From Larus michahellis (taxonomy: Eukaryota; Chordata; Aves; Charadriiformes; Laridae): a DNA stretch of 64,000 nucleotides. This document shows positions 13,079 through 25,300 of the stretch, piece by piece. A program made the position numbers and the translations under genes. The stretch is taken from positions 28,933,446 through 28,997,445 of the forward strand of contig NC_133899.1 in NCBI RefSeq assembly GCF_964199755.1. Direction: 5' to 3'. Numbering within the stretch: the first letter of the stretch is position 1; the number at the start of each line of letters is the position of its first letter. A model generated the notes under the pieces. It was not told the DNA's origin and did not search any database. It saw only the letters and a list, made by a program, of their open reading frames with translations.

Positions 13079-16000
13079 AATTTACATACTGAAAAAGACT
13101 TATGCCTCAACCCTTTGGTTTTGCTGTATATCACAGACATGCCAAAGGTAACACTAAAGCAACTTCAGCAACACAGGAACTCATCTGTGCCTTCCCTCTT
13201 CCGCAAAATCAGCACAGCAACAAGAGCAGACGGTCCATGTGGCTCTTCCATACCCCAGCAAACCCTGGTTATCATAGTGACCCAGGCAGTGCATAGACTT
13301 TAGGCCAAACTAACGGATGCATTACATACAAAGGAATTTTATCTGTATCTCATCATTCTGATGTAATATTTCTGATTCTTCAGAAAAGAACCTCATGGTC
13401 CCTTCACACTAGCACAAAAATCTCTTGCCTACCACTAATATTTTCAATTATTTTATACGGATGTGTAGCTCCTGGGAATATTTCTTTGACATCCACAGAG
13501 ATAAATGTCCTTACCCACAGATGGTTCAGTGGTCCAGGCAGTAGCAACAGTTTCAGAAGATCTGAGCTAATATTCTTGCCTGTGATCCTGCTTGCAGGAA
13601 GTCTGCAACAACGTGATGTCCCTCAACAATCCAATCCCTGACTCAGTTCCTCATTATGTTACTGGGGATTGTGAGATTCTCAATGACAATATAATCACCT
13701 AATGCAGCTCCACAGTTTCAATGCAACACAAGACAGGTAATCTAAGTGTCTTACTGAAAAGCAGCAAGAATATTACAGGACTATTTAAAAGAGAGATCTA
13801 GACAATTAATGTCTTACGTCCGTTACATTATTGGCTTTTTTAAACAATTCTTCAACAAATTGTTACTACAATTGGTAATTTTGATACAACTCCGTCCACA
13901 AGTGATAATAACACTACATTCTTACCATATGTGGCCCCAGGCACCCAGCAGATTGTAATTTTTAGTCACCACCATACTATATTAATTTGTAATTGGCAAA
14001 TGAGAATTACAGGCTTATGCAGCAACAACATCAACCCCCCCAAACACCAAAGTGTAATGCCACTCTCATAACTCTCAGGTCTGTGAAGTTAGCCTAAAGC
14101 AAAAAAATCTATCCAACAGTTACCGCGCTGTTTTTGCAATCAGAATGCTTCTCCTGTGCTAGGGAAAAAAAAAAAAAAAAGGTCTATTTTTTTGAAACCT
14201 GGTAAGAGCACAATCCAAGGTAAAGTGGAAGTTTACAGGAAGTCAGGACCCACTTCAAATAACCAGCTTAAGTCCTCTGGATGGATGGCCATCATGGGTT
14301 TAAAAGCACCTCTGTGTTCAGTGTTAGTTTTCCGCATAATCTGTGATTTACATCTTTTTTATCAGAACTCTACTGCTCTTTGGCCTCCGATGATGAGTCA
14401 CAAGTATTAGTTAAAGATGGAAAAAAAATAAACCTAAGAAGCCATGCTCTGCATCACTCTTCTCACAACAAAACAGCAGCAGTGGCAAGCAATGGGTCTG
14501 CAATGAGCACAGGTGGTCGGGGCCTTAGTTTAACATCTCACTTCTAAGATCACATCTGCAATAACTGGTATATTTCTGAGAGCCTCTTCCAACTGTGAGG
14601 GAGAAAAAAAAATAGGCAGCTGCGTATAACTCCTTCAATATATAGCAGTGAGAAACATGACTGGTCAAGTGTTCGTGGCAAGATTCCCAAGGCAAAAAAA
14701 TCACCTTGAAGTATGTACTGTATCTGGTGACATTTGTCAACCCATGTGGCATAATTTGAAACTGTAGTGCACACCAGTCCTGCTTGGGTGCTTCAAAGGC
14801 TTCGTACCTCCCTGAGATATAATGGAAATATTGCTTGCAAAGGATTTTGTGGATAATTGTTAAGGAACATCTTTAATCACTTCTGATACTCATAGCTTCT
14901 AGACATGAGCCCACTGCAGCTGTGTCAGTGAGCAACATCACTGATCACAGCACCATGCATTTTGTGGAAATAGTAAAACTAGCCAAACACGTGCCTCAAG
15001 AAAAAGAAAAAAGCAGCAAGAGACCACACTTAGCTCAAGGCAGTCCTGCTACAGCAGAAGGGAGCAGATAAGAATTGCAAGCTCCAAACTGAGTTTCAGT
15101 ATGGACTGTCAGCTACCAAGATTCATGGACTGTCAACTACCAAGCTTCCCACCAGTCATAAGAGCTGGTTCCCCACTAGCAAGAACTTTTTTTACTTAAC
15201 CCTACACTTCTTCCCCTGATTTTTCCCAACCCACGTCTCAAAGGACTATGGAGTAAGTCCTGTGCTGTGTGAAATAATTTTGTGGCTGCTTTGTGGATTG
15301 TGGTACAATACAGAAAATTAAGTTCATGTTACTAAAACATTTGACATTATTTCTCCCAGGGAATTATAACAGTCAAAGTATTTGCCTTTTGTACATGTTT
15401 AAACAGTCTATTAACGTGGAAATGTCCCTTTGATATTTTCTTTTATACCCTTTTGGCAGCATCTTTTGATTTGAATGAAACCAAATACAAGCCATCTATT
15501 ATTGCTGAACTCAAGTGATTGCTGAAAAGAAGAAAATCTGAGATGTAGCAAGGTGGGGGGGTAAAATTTACCTTTCCAAAGGTAATGTGTTGCAAGTGCT
15601 AAAAAGAGCATCATCTTCACATCAAATCAAGCAAGGTACAGGACTCAAGCAACAACATGCCAAGAGGCAATTTCTCAGCAAGATGTTAGCATCAGAACAC
15701 AAAGTGATGTGTCTGGAAGCAGAACTGCTGAGCTGCAAACAACCTGGGTGTGAGTCAGAGAATATTAGGACAGTGCCTGTCCACCAGGAATATAGACTTG
15801 ATTGCATGTGACTTGTGTCAACTCTGGAGACATCAAGAGCAGAACATAAAACAAGGCAACAGAGGTATTTCTAAATGAGCCATTCAGCCTCTAAGGCAAC
15901 AAATCTGGCAAAAACTCAAGCTCCAAAAGAAAAAGTCAACATTCCAGGTTTGTGTTCCATGGTTATATCCTTCACTTATTTTTTTCCGGAAAAAGGTCAC

Positions 16001-18620
16001 AGAAACATCATGTTTTAAATCATTAAAAGACACAAGCATCTCATTTTGAACTAGCCTGTAACTTTGAAACTGGAATCCAATTGCCTGTTCAGGCTCATTA
16101 GTGTCTTTGGATCCTAATGACCCACTCAGTTGCAGTAAATGAAAAACTAATCCTTGTTTTATGCCATTGGCTGAAAAGGATTAGCCAACTCTTGCTACCC
16201 ATGCAATCAGCCTTGCACTGGGGAGATTACTACCATCTAATACTGTAAGTCTACACATTCCAATCTGTTGCAATAAGTAGCACTTAAAGCTTATTTCCTT
16301 GAAATGTTTAAGCGTATTAATGCTATAGTGTAAGACTGTTTTCTTACGATGCCATGATTCTTCTACCCCTGCCCCCAAAGTTTGCATCTGCCCACATGTA
16401 TGCAGTGACATCCCTTTACTGCCAACTTTAAGTTTTAATTATGTTCATGGTCTTGAACAGAAAAATGAAATAGAAATTTTTTCTTTGTATAGGGCCCAAA
16501 CTGGACGGGCAATCATGTACAGAATTTCAATGGGGTTCAGTGCAGTAATTTTCTTGAATTGTGTGGAAAAACTGCAACTCAGACTGTGAACAGTTCCAAC
16601 TGAAACCAGGGTTTTAATTAATTGTTTGATGTTTAAATATCCAGGTGGTATTTTTTGCACCCTACTATTAATCTTAACAGGTAGCTAGACATAGAGCCAC
16701 TACTTACATTTAATGTTCTCTAATCAATACCATGGGTTTTGTGCCACTTGTATCACTGCAGTTTTTCCAACCAAGGATTCTGGTTGTTCTCACTATACTA
16801 CTCATAAAATGAGTGACCAATTGTATGAGATGAGTCTACAGTGTGATGGTATATACATATTTTTTCCCCCCTCAAAGTATTCACACAGTGTTATTATTGA
16901 AAATTTAATATGCTAAAGAACCCATTTTAACAATACTACATGCCGTATTCATACTTGAACACTGAACAGTTTTTGTGATATAAAATTAAGGCACTCTTGT
17001 GGTTTTATCACCTTAAGCATTACGCATAAACAGCATCATGAAATTTGTCCTAAAGAATGTTACGCTGTGCATATATGCTTTATATTGATAGACACAGACT
17101 GAAGTTACCAAAAATTAATAAATTGCTCTTAAATGGAAATATGATTTTTGAGTAGGAACAGTTTGATGAATGTCTGATTTTCTATCAAAGGTATTGTGTG
17201 AACCCATAAAACAGCACTACATTAAAATAAATGCTATATCCCACAAATGCTGGAAGGCTTTCCCTCCAAGTTTCTAAATTATTTTTTTAGCATTAAACCT
17301 GTCCAGCTGTTGCTTATTTGTTAGCCAAATATCCCAGACTGTTTATAAGCAATAAGCATGCTGTACATTTATGCATCCGTAAAATCAACAGTAAAATAGT
17401 AGACGGGGCTCCAGTCAAAGTGTTATATCACCTCACAAATTATAATGAAATTTTTTTACTGGAATACCACTTTGCACAACAAGGCAAATGTGGAGAAATG
17501 CTCTTTGTGTTATTTCTGATCAGAAAAATGACATCTCCATATAGGTATTATTTCTGTGGGAGAAAGAAAACTGAGGCATCAGTGTCTTCCTCCTGGCAGC
17601 AGCAGGTAAGAGTGCAAATTTCATTCTTCACTCTTCAAAAATTTTACTCAACAAATTCCAAGGCTGATTTATTCAAATATCATGGTATTTCCTACCATTT
17701 TGGTGACATAAAGTATTTAACCAGCACTGACCTAATGCTGGGTGGTACACTAGCTTTTACAAGGAATTTTCAAGTCAAATAGTTTTCTGTCAAAAAGGTC
17801 TTTAAAAACTTAAGTGGAACAGTAAAGATATCAGGGCCCTAAATAAACATTTGTCTTCCAGTTGGCATACTCATATAAGATTCAAAGTCAAATCCCTGCT
17901 TTGCTTATTTAAGAGAGGTTTTTATTGTTATTACCTTAGGGCTCAGTTGTGAACCTGAACTCTATTTTACTAGATGCATTATAAGGACAGAACAAAAAGG
18001 CAACCCTCACCTCCAAGGATTCACAGTAGAAGTACACAGCATAACCATATTACCACTTTGCAGACAGCTGCACTGCTTTTAAGAGATTACAGCTCCCAGC
18101 TCCCATTGCTATCCCGCTGCTGGAGGCGACTGGCTCCTAGTTAAGTTGTAGTCATGTGCGTAATACCTGTTCCTCATCTACTGGAGTCCAGAGTCAGCTA
18201 AGTTAGCTTTCCACACTTTCAACAGCGATACAAATTAACTTTCCTGACTCTGCATCGAGGAATGAGGAACTAGTACACAGCCCATTTATTGTATCAGCAC
18301 CACAGGGGCAGTAACTGCAAACAACAAATGGTAATGAGCAAATAACACTTTGCTCTCAAACAGCCCCTGCTACACAGACAAGAGGATCCCCTTTCTCTAG
18401 GGAAAGACATTTGTGGAGGACCAGTGGATATACTTGTACTGACCACAGTTAGACTTTTGGAACTGTCTGCTTTTGTATCTTTTTTTGAAACATACTGTAT
18501 AAAGAGGAAGGAACTTGCTTTCAGTGTTTCAAGTTAGAAAGACAGAAGTTGAAATGCTACGTATTACAACTGCGACATTATTTAACTTCTGACATTAAGA
18601 AATACCTACAAAACTTCACA
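13079..18620. other. intergenic DNA, no gene recognised
   Basis: AT-rich sequence leading up to the SIX6OS1 polyadenylation region. A 154-codon plus-strand frame at 17,318 shows no similarity to a known family and is probably chance. It contains a short A17-type homopolymer at about 14,163 and the 20-base duplication at 15.1 kb listed separately. Confidence 0.65.
15101..15144. repeat. 20-bp near-perfect tandem duplication
   Basis: Two 20-base units (15,101-15,120 and 15,125-15,144) differ at one base and are separated by four bases. It looks like a local slippage duplication with no evident function. Confidence 0.8.
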
Positions 18621-18637
18621 CAAAATTAACAAAAATG

Positions 18638-18643
18638 TTTATT
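18638..18643 (-). terminator. SIX6OS1 polyadenylation signal (AATAAA)
   Basis: A canonical AATAAA on the minus strand lies about 490 bases after the SIX6OS1 stop codon. It implies a 3' untranslated region of roughly 500 bases, with cleavage expected 10-30 bases further on. Not confirmed by transcript data. Confidence 0.55.
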
Positions 18644-19128
18644 TCAAAAATTTTATAAATATTCTGTGTATTAACAGCTAATGTAAGAACATTGTCTTCA
18701 ACTCAAATTCAGCTTTTACTGCTACAGTAACAGTTACTCTCATTAACACTTTCTATACAAGTTATTTAGTTCCTATCAGAGGCTGAAAGTACTCCTCTAG
18801 AAGTTTAGATGCTTTTTCACAGATATTGAATTAACTCAACACACTACTGTAAAATGACATTTCTGCTGCTTCTAAGTGACAATTTAGCAAGAACATATCA
18901 TAACATTTTATGAAAACAACATATTTAGAAAGTAAGTAAGAAAAATAAGAGTTGCATCTCAAAGCATGTGTGCCTGATGAACATACACATGCTCTTGCAA
19001 CAATTGCAATAACATATTCTTACATGAAAAGAAAGGAGAAGATTAAATGCTTAGTACTTTAACTTCAGAAACTGAAAACATTTGTCAAGGCTAAGTAGGA
19101 AAAGAATTTACAAGGAAGTCAAAGGTAT

Positions 19129-19331
19129 TCAAAAGAACGTAAATGGCTTTGTATTTTGTAAAGAAGAATGAAAACCTTTCATAGAAGGAGACTGTGATGA
19201 TCTCTGATCCTGTCCAAATGCAAATGGAAAACTGAAGTCATCTTTTCCATCTCCAAATGCATGAGAAGTCGACTCCGAAGGAAAAGGAAAGGCAAATGCA
19301 TCCTCACTTTCTGATTTCCCAAACAAGCTTC
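19129..19331 (-). CDS. SIX6OS1: SIX6OS1 coding exon 17 (C-terminus and stop)
   Basis: Encodes about residues 520-586. It starts SLFGKSESEDAFAFPFP, continues through KDDFSFPFAFGQ and ends FTFF then TGA. This Phe-rich tail is the best single identifier of the gene. The apparent ATG-like start reported for this frame is really a TTG Leu codon inside the exon. Confidence 0.96.
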
Positions 19332-22300
19332 CTATATGGAATACACATTATATTTATTATGAGATTAAATCTTACTGAAAGAATACTGCATTCAGCATAG
19401 TATGTTTCTTTACTAATATTTTACTCCCAGCATCTGATGAGTATCAGCCTACTGTTGTGTGTTTATTTCTGCACTAGAAATGGTACTTCAAGGAGGGCAT
19501 TATTAGAACCTACACAGAATGAAGTGTGAAGTACTTGAATGATTTAGAACAACAAAACGCTTCTGCGTGATATACTGGGTGAAATATTTTGAATACTAAG
19601 CAACAGAGGTCTTTGTAAACTGACATATTTTTGCAGATTATTTCTTCTCTACAGAACAATGAGATCAACCACTGAAATACTTGGAGAAACAAAGCTGACA
19701 GAAAAACACGCGAGTTTTATATTTAGTAACAGAAAATTCATACACTTTTCTCTACAACAGAAAAATGCATACAACCTTATAAAAATACACTTCAAGTGGC
19801 TTTGCACTTGTAGCACCTCAAAACAAAAGAGCAGATTACAGTTCCCTTCAGAAAAGTGTTTGATCAAGAGTAAGTTTTGATCCTATCAATATAATGAAAA
19901 ATTGGCCTTTCATTTCAGTAAAGCCAGGATTTCACACAGAATGTGCGAATGTGCGTGGCTCAGTATGAGTGGAAGATGCTGTATTAAGTCTGACTCTCCT
20001 CTCTCTAACATTGTGTACCTCCAACAGTTTAAACTGATGGAAGTTTACTATCAAAATTTCTTTAACCAAATGGAAACTTTATTTTCATTTTAGTTGAGGG
20101 AGGAAAAAACCCAACAGATGTATTCTTACAATGCTAAGCTGGCAGCCTTAAATTAAAGGGTGAATTTACCAAATACTGTAGTTTTTTCCATTAAAAGAAC
20201 AGTTCTTTTTATCAGTGAAAAAGCTTTGACACTTACATTTTTGTTTTCCTTTGCAGGTCATCTCAGTTTGCTTCAAGCACACTTAACACTATGCCTATTT
20301 CTGTTTTCCTCGTACCTTTTTTTCATGACTTCTCATACATTTGAAGCCAAACACACAGGGAAAGATTTATGATAGTCAAAACACAAATGAACGCAACAAA
20401 CCACTGAACTGCAGTATTACAACCAAACACCTTTTTAGACAACCAAAGGTGCCTTGTTAAGCAGGATCATAAGCTTGTCAGTCACATAAGCACAAATAGA
20501 AGACAGCTGGTATACAAAAGTATATGTGATTTTTAGACTTACCAATATCTTTGTGTGGGGACAGAGGGTTCAAGTTTCCCACAGAATAACTTTCCTCTGC
20601 CTGAAATGTAAACAGCCATTTTATTTAACAAATGAGAAAGACAAAAGATAAGTTCTAATGTTGACATCTAGTAAGTTCATTCGTTCTTGGTCTCAGTGAA
20701 CGTTAGCAGCCTTCACAAAATTTGCAGTTATGTATGTATCAGTCCATAAAGTTGCAAGGTGAACTCTTTGATGATACAGGTTTTATGATATTAGCTTACA
20801 TCTGCAAACGCACTCCCTCCATTCTTCTGGAAAAATCATCAGATTGAGAACAGACCAAAATCTGATCTGAATTATTGATGTTTTTTAAAGTGAAAAGATT
20901 CAAAATTACTTCATTCTGTGACGTTTTAGAAAACCTCTAAGCAGCAATATAATCACTGCCTACTGAGTAGGACCTAATATTGCCAGAAAGAGTAGCAGAA
21001 TAACCACTCATCACTGTTGAGAAGAGTTCTTAGGGTAGATTTATAACAGATATCTAAGTCCTTCAAAACTCCCATCTAACGTGACTGCTACAGGCTAGTA
21101 AATTCTTGGTTTCTGCCACTGAGCAGGCACAAAATAAAAGCGGTTCTGACAGCACTAGGTGACTTAATACCAACGTCACTCCTAAACAATTCACACTAGG
21201 AGTTATCAACAACACATATATTGCCAAACGCAAAATATAATAGTATTTTCCCTCTTCCCTCCTTCAGCTTTTATCTAGTAACCTCAAGACTGAGCACACC
21301 CACTGAAACAGGAGATAACTGGGTTCAAATCCCTTGTTTGCATAATGGGCTTCGAATCTACATTGCCAGGGAATGATACCTAACCATTGCACTATGCACT
21401 GACACACATCTATCCTGAATACCCAGCTATCTATCTATTAGCCCACGAGAGTAAAAATTTCTCTAAAGCACCATAGTTAGGGAACCTGCAAAAGAAAAGG
21501 AAGACCTGGATTCCACTCCCTGTTACAATTAGTTGCCTACCTATCTCTTCCATTTAACTAATCCATATTTTCTCTTCAATATTCCTAATAAATAGCCCTT
21601 TCGTCCTTTTTTCAGTGTTCTGCATTTTGTGAAAAATGTAGGGGAAAAAGAAAAATTTTAAGTACCCGACTGATCACTTCAGTAAGACAAAATCACACAG
21701 GACAGGCATACGAGTTCTGAATTCTGCTAGGGTCCCCAAAGTTTTGCATTGCAATACTGAGACGGAAGACTCTTTGTGAATCTAGTCACCTGTATATTTG
21801 CACAAGATCCAATCTTGCCCATATGGGAAAGATTCATACTTGATCTGGAGTCATCATAGGGAGATTGCCAGGAAAGAAGATAAGCATTTTCAAAGGATAT
21901 CAAATGTAAAATTAAGCAAGCTAATAAAACAATTATTTGCTACAAAGATAACCAGTCTGAAAAATCTCATTCACTGTCAATGCTGTTTCCTTAGCATATT
22001 CTGCTTTGCGGAAATCTAATATTCTCAAATACTCATTTTTACCTCATCAGATGAATTTTCTGCCCCAAACACAGAAGAATCAAATAAATTAAAGCCAGGT
22101 GACTTCTGTGAGAAGTTCATGAAAGAAAAGAAAGCAGGAGATTTTGATGTTCCTTCTTCACAACCTAAATTGTGAATGCTGTAAAGACAGAAAGGAAGAA
22201 GTTACATTAATAGTTTTTAAAAGTAGCATAGAGGGCTTTTTTTCTTCTATTTTTTCTTTTTTTATTTTGTCACTTTTTTAGATTCCCATAGCTTCCATCA

Positions 22301-25300
22301 ATAACTGCTTCTTGCAACACAGAATGGGTAACACAACTCTTTAAAGCAAAGTGACGTGGTGTTTTTACTAATTCCCTACCCTTTTACCAAAAAAACTGTC
22401 TAAAGATAGCAATTGGTGTAACAAATAAAAATGCAGGAAAATACAACAATTTTAGCAAAGGAGCTACAAAGAACCTGTGTCTCATATATTTCTAAGCAGA
22501 GACACCCTCCTTCAAAACAGCTTCAAGTGGAAATGATACTGAAAGAAGAAAATATAATAAATTACCTAGCATAAGAAAATATAATAAATTACCTAGTGTA
22601 AAGCAGAAAAAAAATTGAATATTTTCAGAAAACCTTCTAGAGAAGCCTTTCTATAGTATCTTTCAAAAACAGTGGAAATGCTTATACAATATACATCAAT
22701 GCAACTTTGCTCAAAATCTAAATAAAAGCTGAAATCATACAAGTCAAATGGAGGTGTTTTAGAGAACTGGGGTTTCTTCCCCTTTGAGTCAGGTGTTCCT
22801 ACAAACTCAGGTGTTTCAGGTGCTTTTAAAAAACGTTCTGCACTTTCTTCTGCTGTGTCAGGATTATCTTCATTTGACTTAAAACATGTCTGTATGTCCT
22901 ATTAAAAAGAAATATACAATAATGTTTATGGCATATAAAATTTCCCAAAATATCATTAGTACATTTACCTATAAATATATTAATTATATGTTTTAGGGTT
23001 AGTCAGTTTTATTCTCATGAAAAGTAAAAGGATTTTAATAAAATTGTCACAGTACGTATTCACCACACTTAATACGGTAACCCTAATTTATCTGATTTAA
23101 AATGGACTTCTTGTGAATGAAACTATATATGAGATATTTTGTCTTCCTTAGAAAATGTTAAATGAGAATGCGCACTTGGATTCTGTGGAGCAAACTCCAT
23201 CAGAGTGAATACTGTTTTAAAGACATTCTTCTCCACAGGCATCAGCCTGTAGAGAGCCAACAAGAAGACGAGGAATATCTCAGACTTGAACTTGTGTAAT
23301 GGTTTTGGCTGAGAGTTCATAGCTTGCGTGGTGCTATATTTTGGATTTGTGATGAAAACAGGATTGATAACACAGGGATGTTTCAGTTATTGCTGAACAG
23401 TGCTCACACAACGTCCAGGCCTTTTCTGATTCTCATGCTGCCCCGCCAGTGAGTAGGTTAGGAGCGCACTAGAAGTTGGAAGGGGACACCGCTGTGACAG
23501 CTGACCCCACCTTACCTAAGGGATATTCCATACCATATGATGCTCAGCAATAAAATCTGTGGGGAAAGCGAAAGGGGGGCTGTTTGGTGTTGTGGCATCT
23601 GTCTTCCCAGGTAACCATTATGTGTGATGAAGCCCTACATTCCCGGAAATGGCTAAACAACTGCCTGTAGATGGCATGCAGTGAATGAATACCTTATTTT
23701 GTTTTGCTAGCATGCACAGCTTTTGCTATACCTATTAAACTGTCTTTGTCTCAGCCCCCGGCACTTTTACCCTTCTGATTCTCTTCTCCATCCCACTGTG
23801 GGGGGGTAGTGAGCAAGTGGCTGTGTGGTGCTTAGCTGCTGGCCAGTGTTAAACCACATCTTGATATCACCTATATATACAAGCTGTATATACAATCTCT
23901 TGATTATTACGGCATGGTGAGCTTAATCTCGCATTCAAGCGCAGCCAGTAAAAGCAGTGCCAATGGAGCCATACAGACTCTGTAGCCAGCACAGGGCCTA
24001 TTCACTATAGTTTTGTGGGAGAAATGAAATTGAAATGCAAACATTTTTTAAAAATGTTTCACCAGCTCACACTGATGAAAATGATATGCACCAATTTATA
24101 TAAAAACTAAGACGTGCATAGGATAGTCATCCTAAATAGCCTATGACACGATCAAGAGCAATGATCAGAAGTACTAGTAATCAGAAGGCACTGATTGGCT
24201 TCTCACCTGTTCGGCGCCTTATAATGAGTCACTTTGCCAATTTCTGAGACTTACCTCTTGCCAGTAGATTCAAATATGTCAAGATAGTTTGACTATTCTA
24301 AATAAAGTAACTACTACTGACATAAGAAATGCTTTACTTACTTGAGGTATATACGAGGAATCCTTTGGCTCATCTTCTCCTTCTTTACCACCACATTTGG
24401 CCTCTTGGTTTGCTATACAAAAATGACAGCACTGCTTGTATTATAACAGCATTTTAATTGGATAAACAAAAATTATGTTGTGGGAAAGAATTCTTGAGAA
24501 AGGTTTACTAACATGACATTGTTACTGGTAAGAAAGTGTCCTGACTGTAGTTTTCATAATAATCCACTTTGTGTCTATGTCCATAATAGTTACCTCTCAT
24601 TCTGCCACTTACTCGCTGTTGTTAAAGCAATGCTTAGGCTGCTTCATATGGTTTGGTATGTTCTTCAAACCTAGGTATTTCTCCCTGAGAGTGCTATGTT
24701 TGGCTAATTCAGCTACTGCCCTTTGAGAGTCCTAATATCAGTCAATAGAAACCAGGTGGAAACAATAGAAAAAGCACATCCATATGATGTGCCGATGAAG
24801 TGTATCTTAAAGAACTGGGCAGAAGTCAGGATGAGAAATGAGGATATTATCAGACTTTCTGCTCTAAGCTTCAACAATGCAACGTTTCAGGCACTGTGGG
24901 TTAAGATCCTGTGTTTCAGGACACATCACTAGGATCCCATTTATAAAAAAAAACAGACTATAATTTTTGACATGCATCTAAATTGGCAGTATAATTAGAA
25001 AAAAATATATTTAAACTGAAGCTCAGTGCCTTGTGATTTCAAAAACTATAGATGCATTTGTAACTACTTTGTTTTGTTTCTGTAAGAATTCTGTAAGTAT
25101 TTCTCAAGTTAATTTTTGTCTTTAATAATCTTAATTTGATGCTTCAAGATTCCTGAATTACTGAGTTTATTGTATCTCTTTTCTTTGCATTTTCTCATGC
25201 CTTCTGGGCAGATTTTCAGACTGGATTTCATTTTACCCAAGTAATTTGAGACTAGAGCAGACATGCTGGAAGGTTCCTTTCATTAGCAATGGTCAATGCA

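Noticed and set aside
21300-21350. Possible tRNA gene from the GGTTCAAATCC box
   Set aside because: No cloverleaf, acceptor stem or proper A-box at the right distance; better read as an old repeat.
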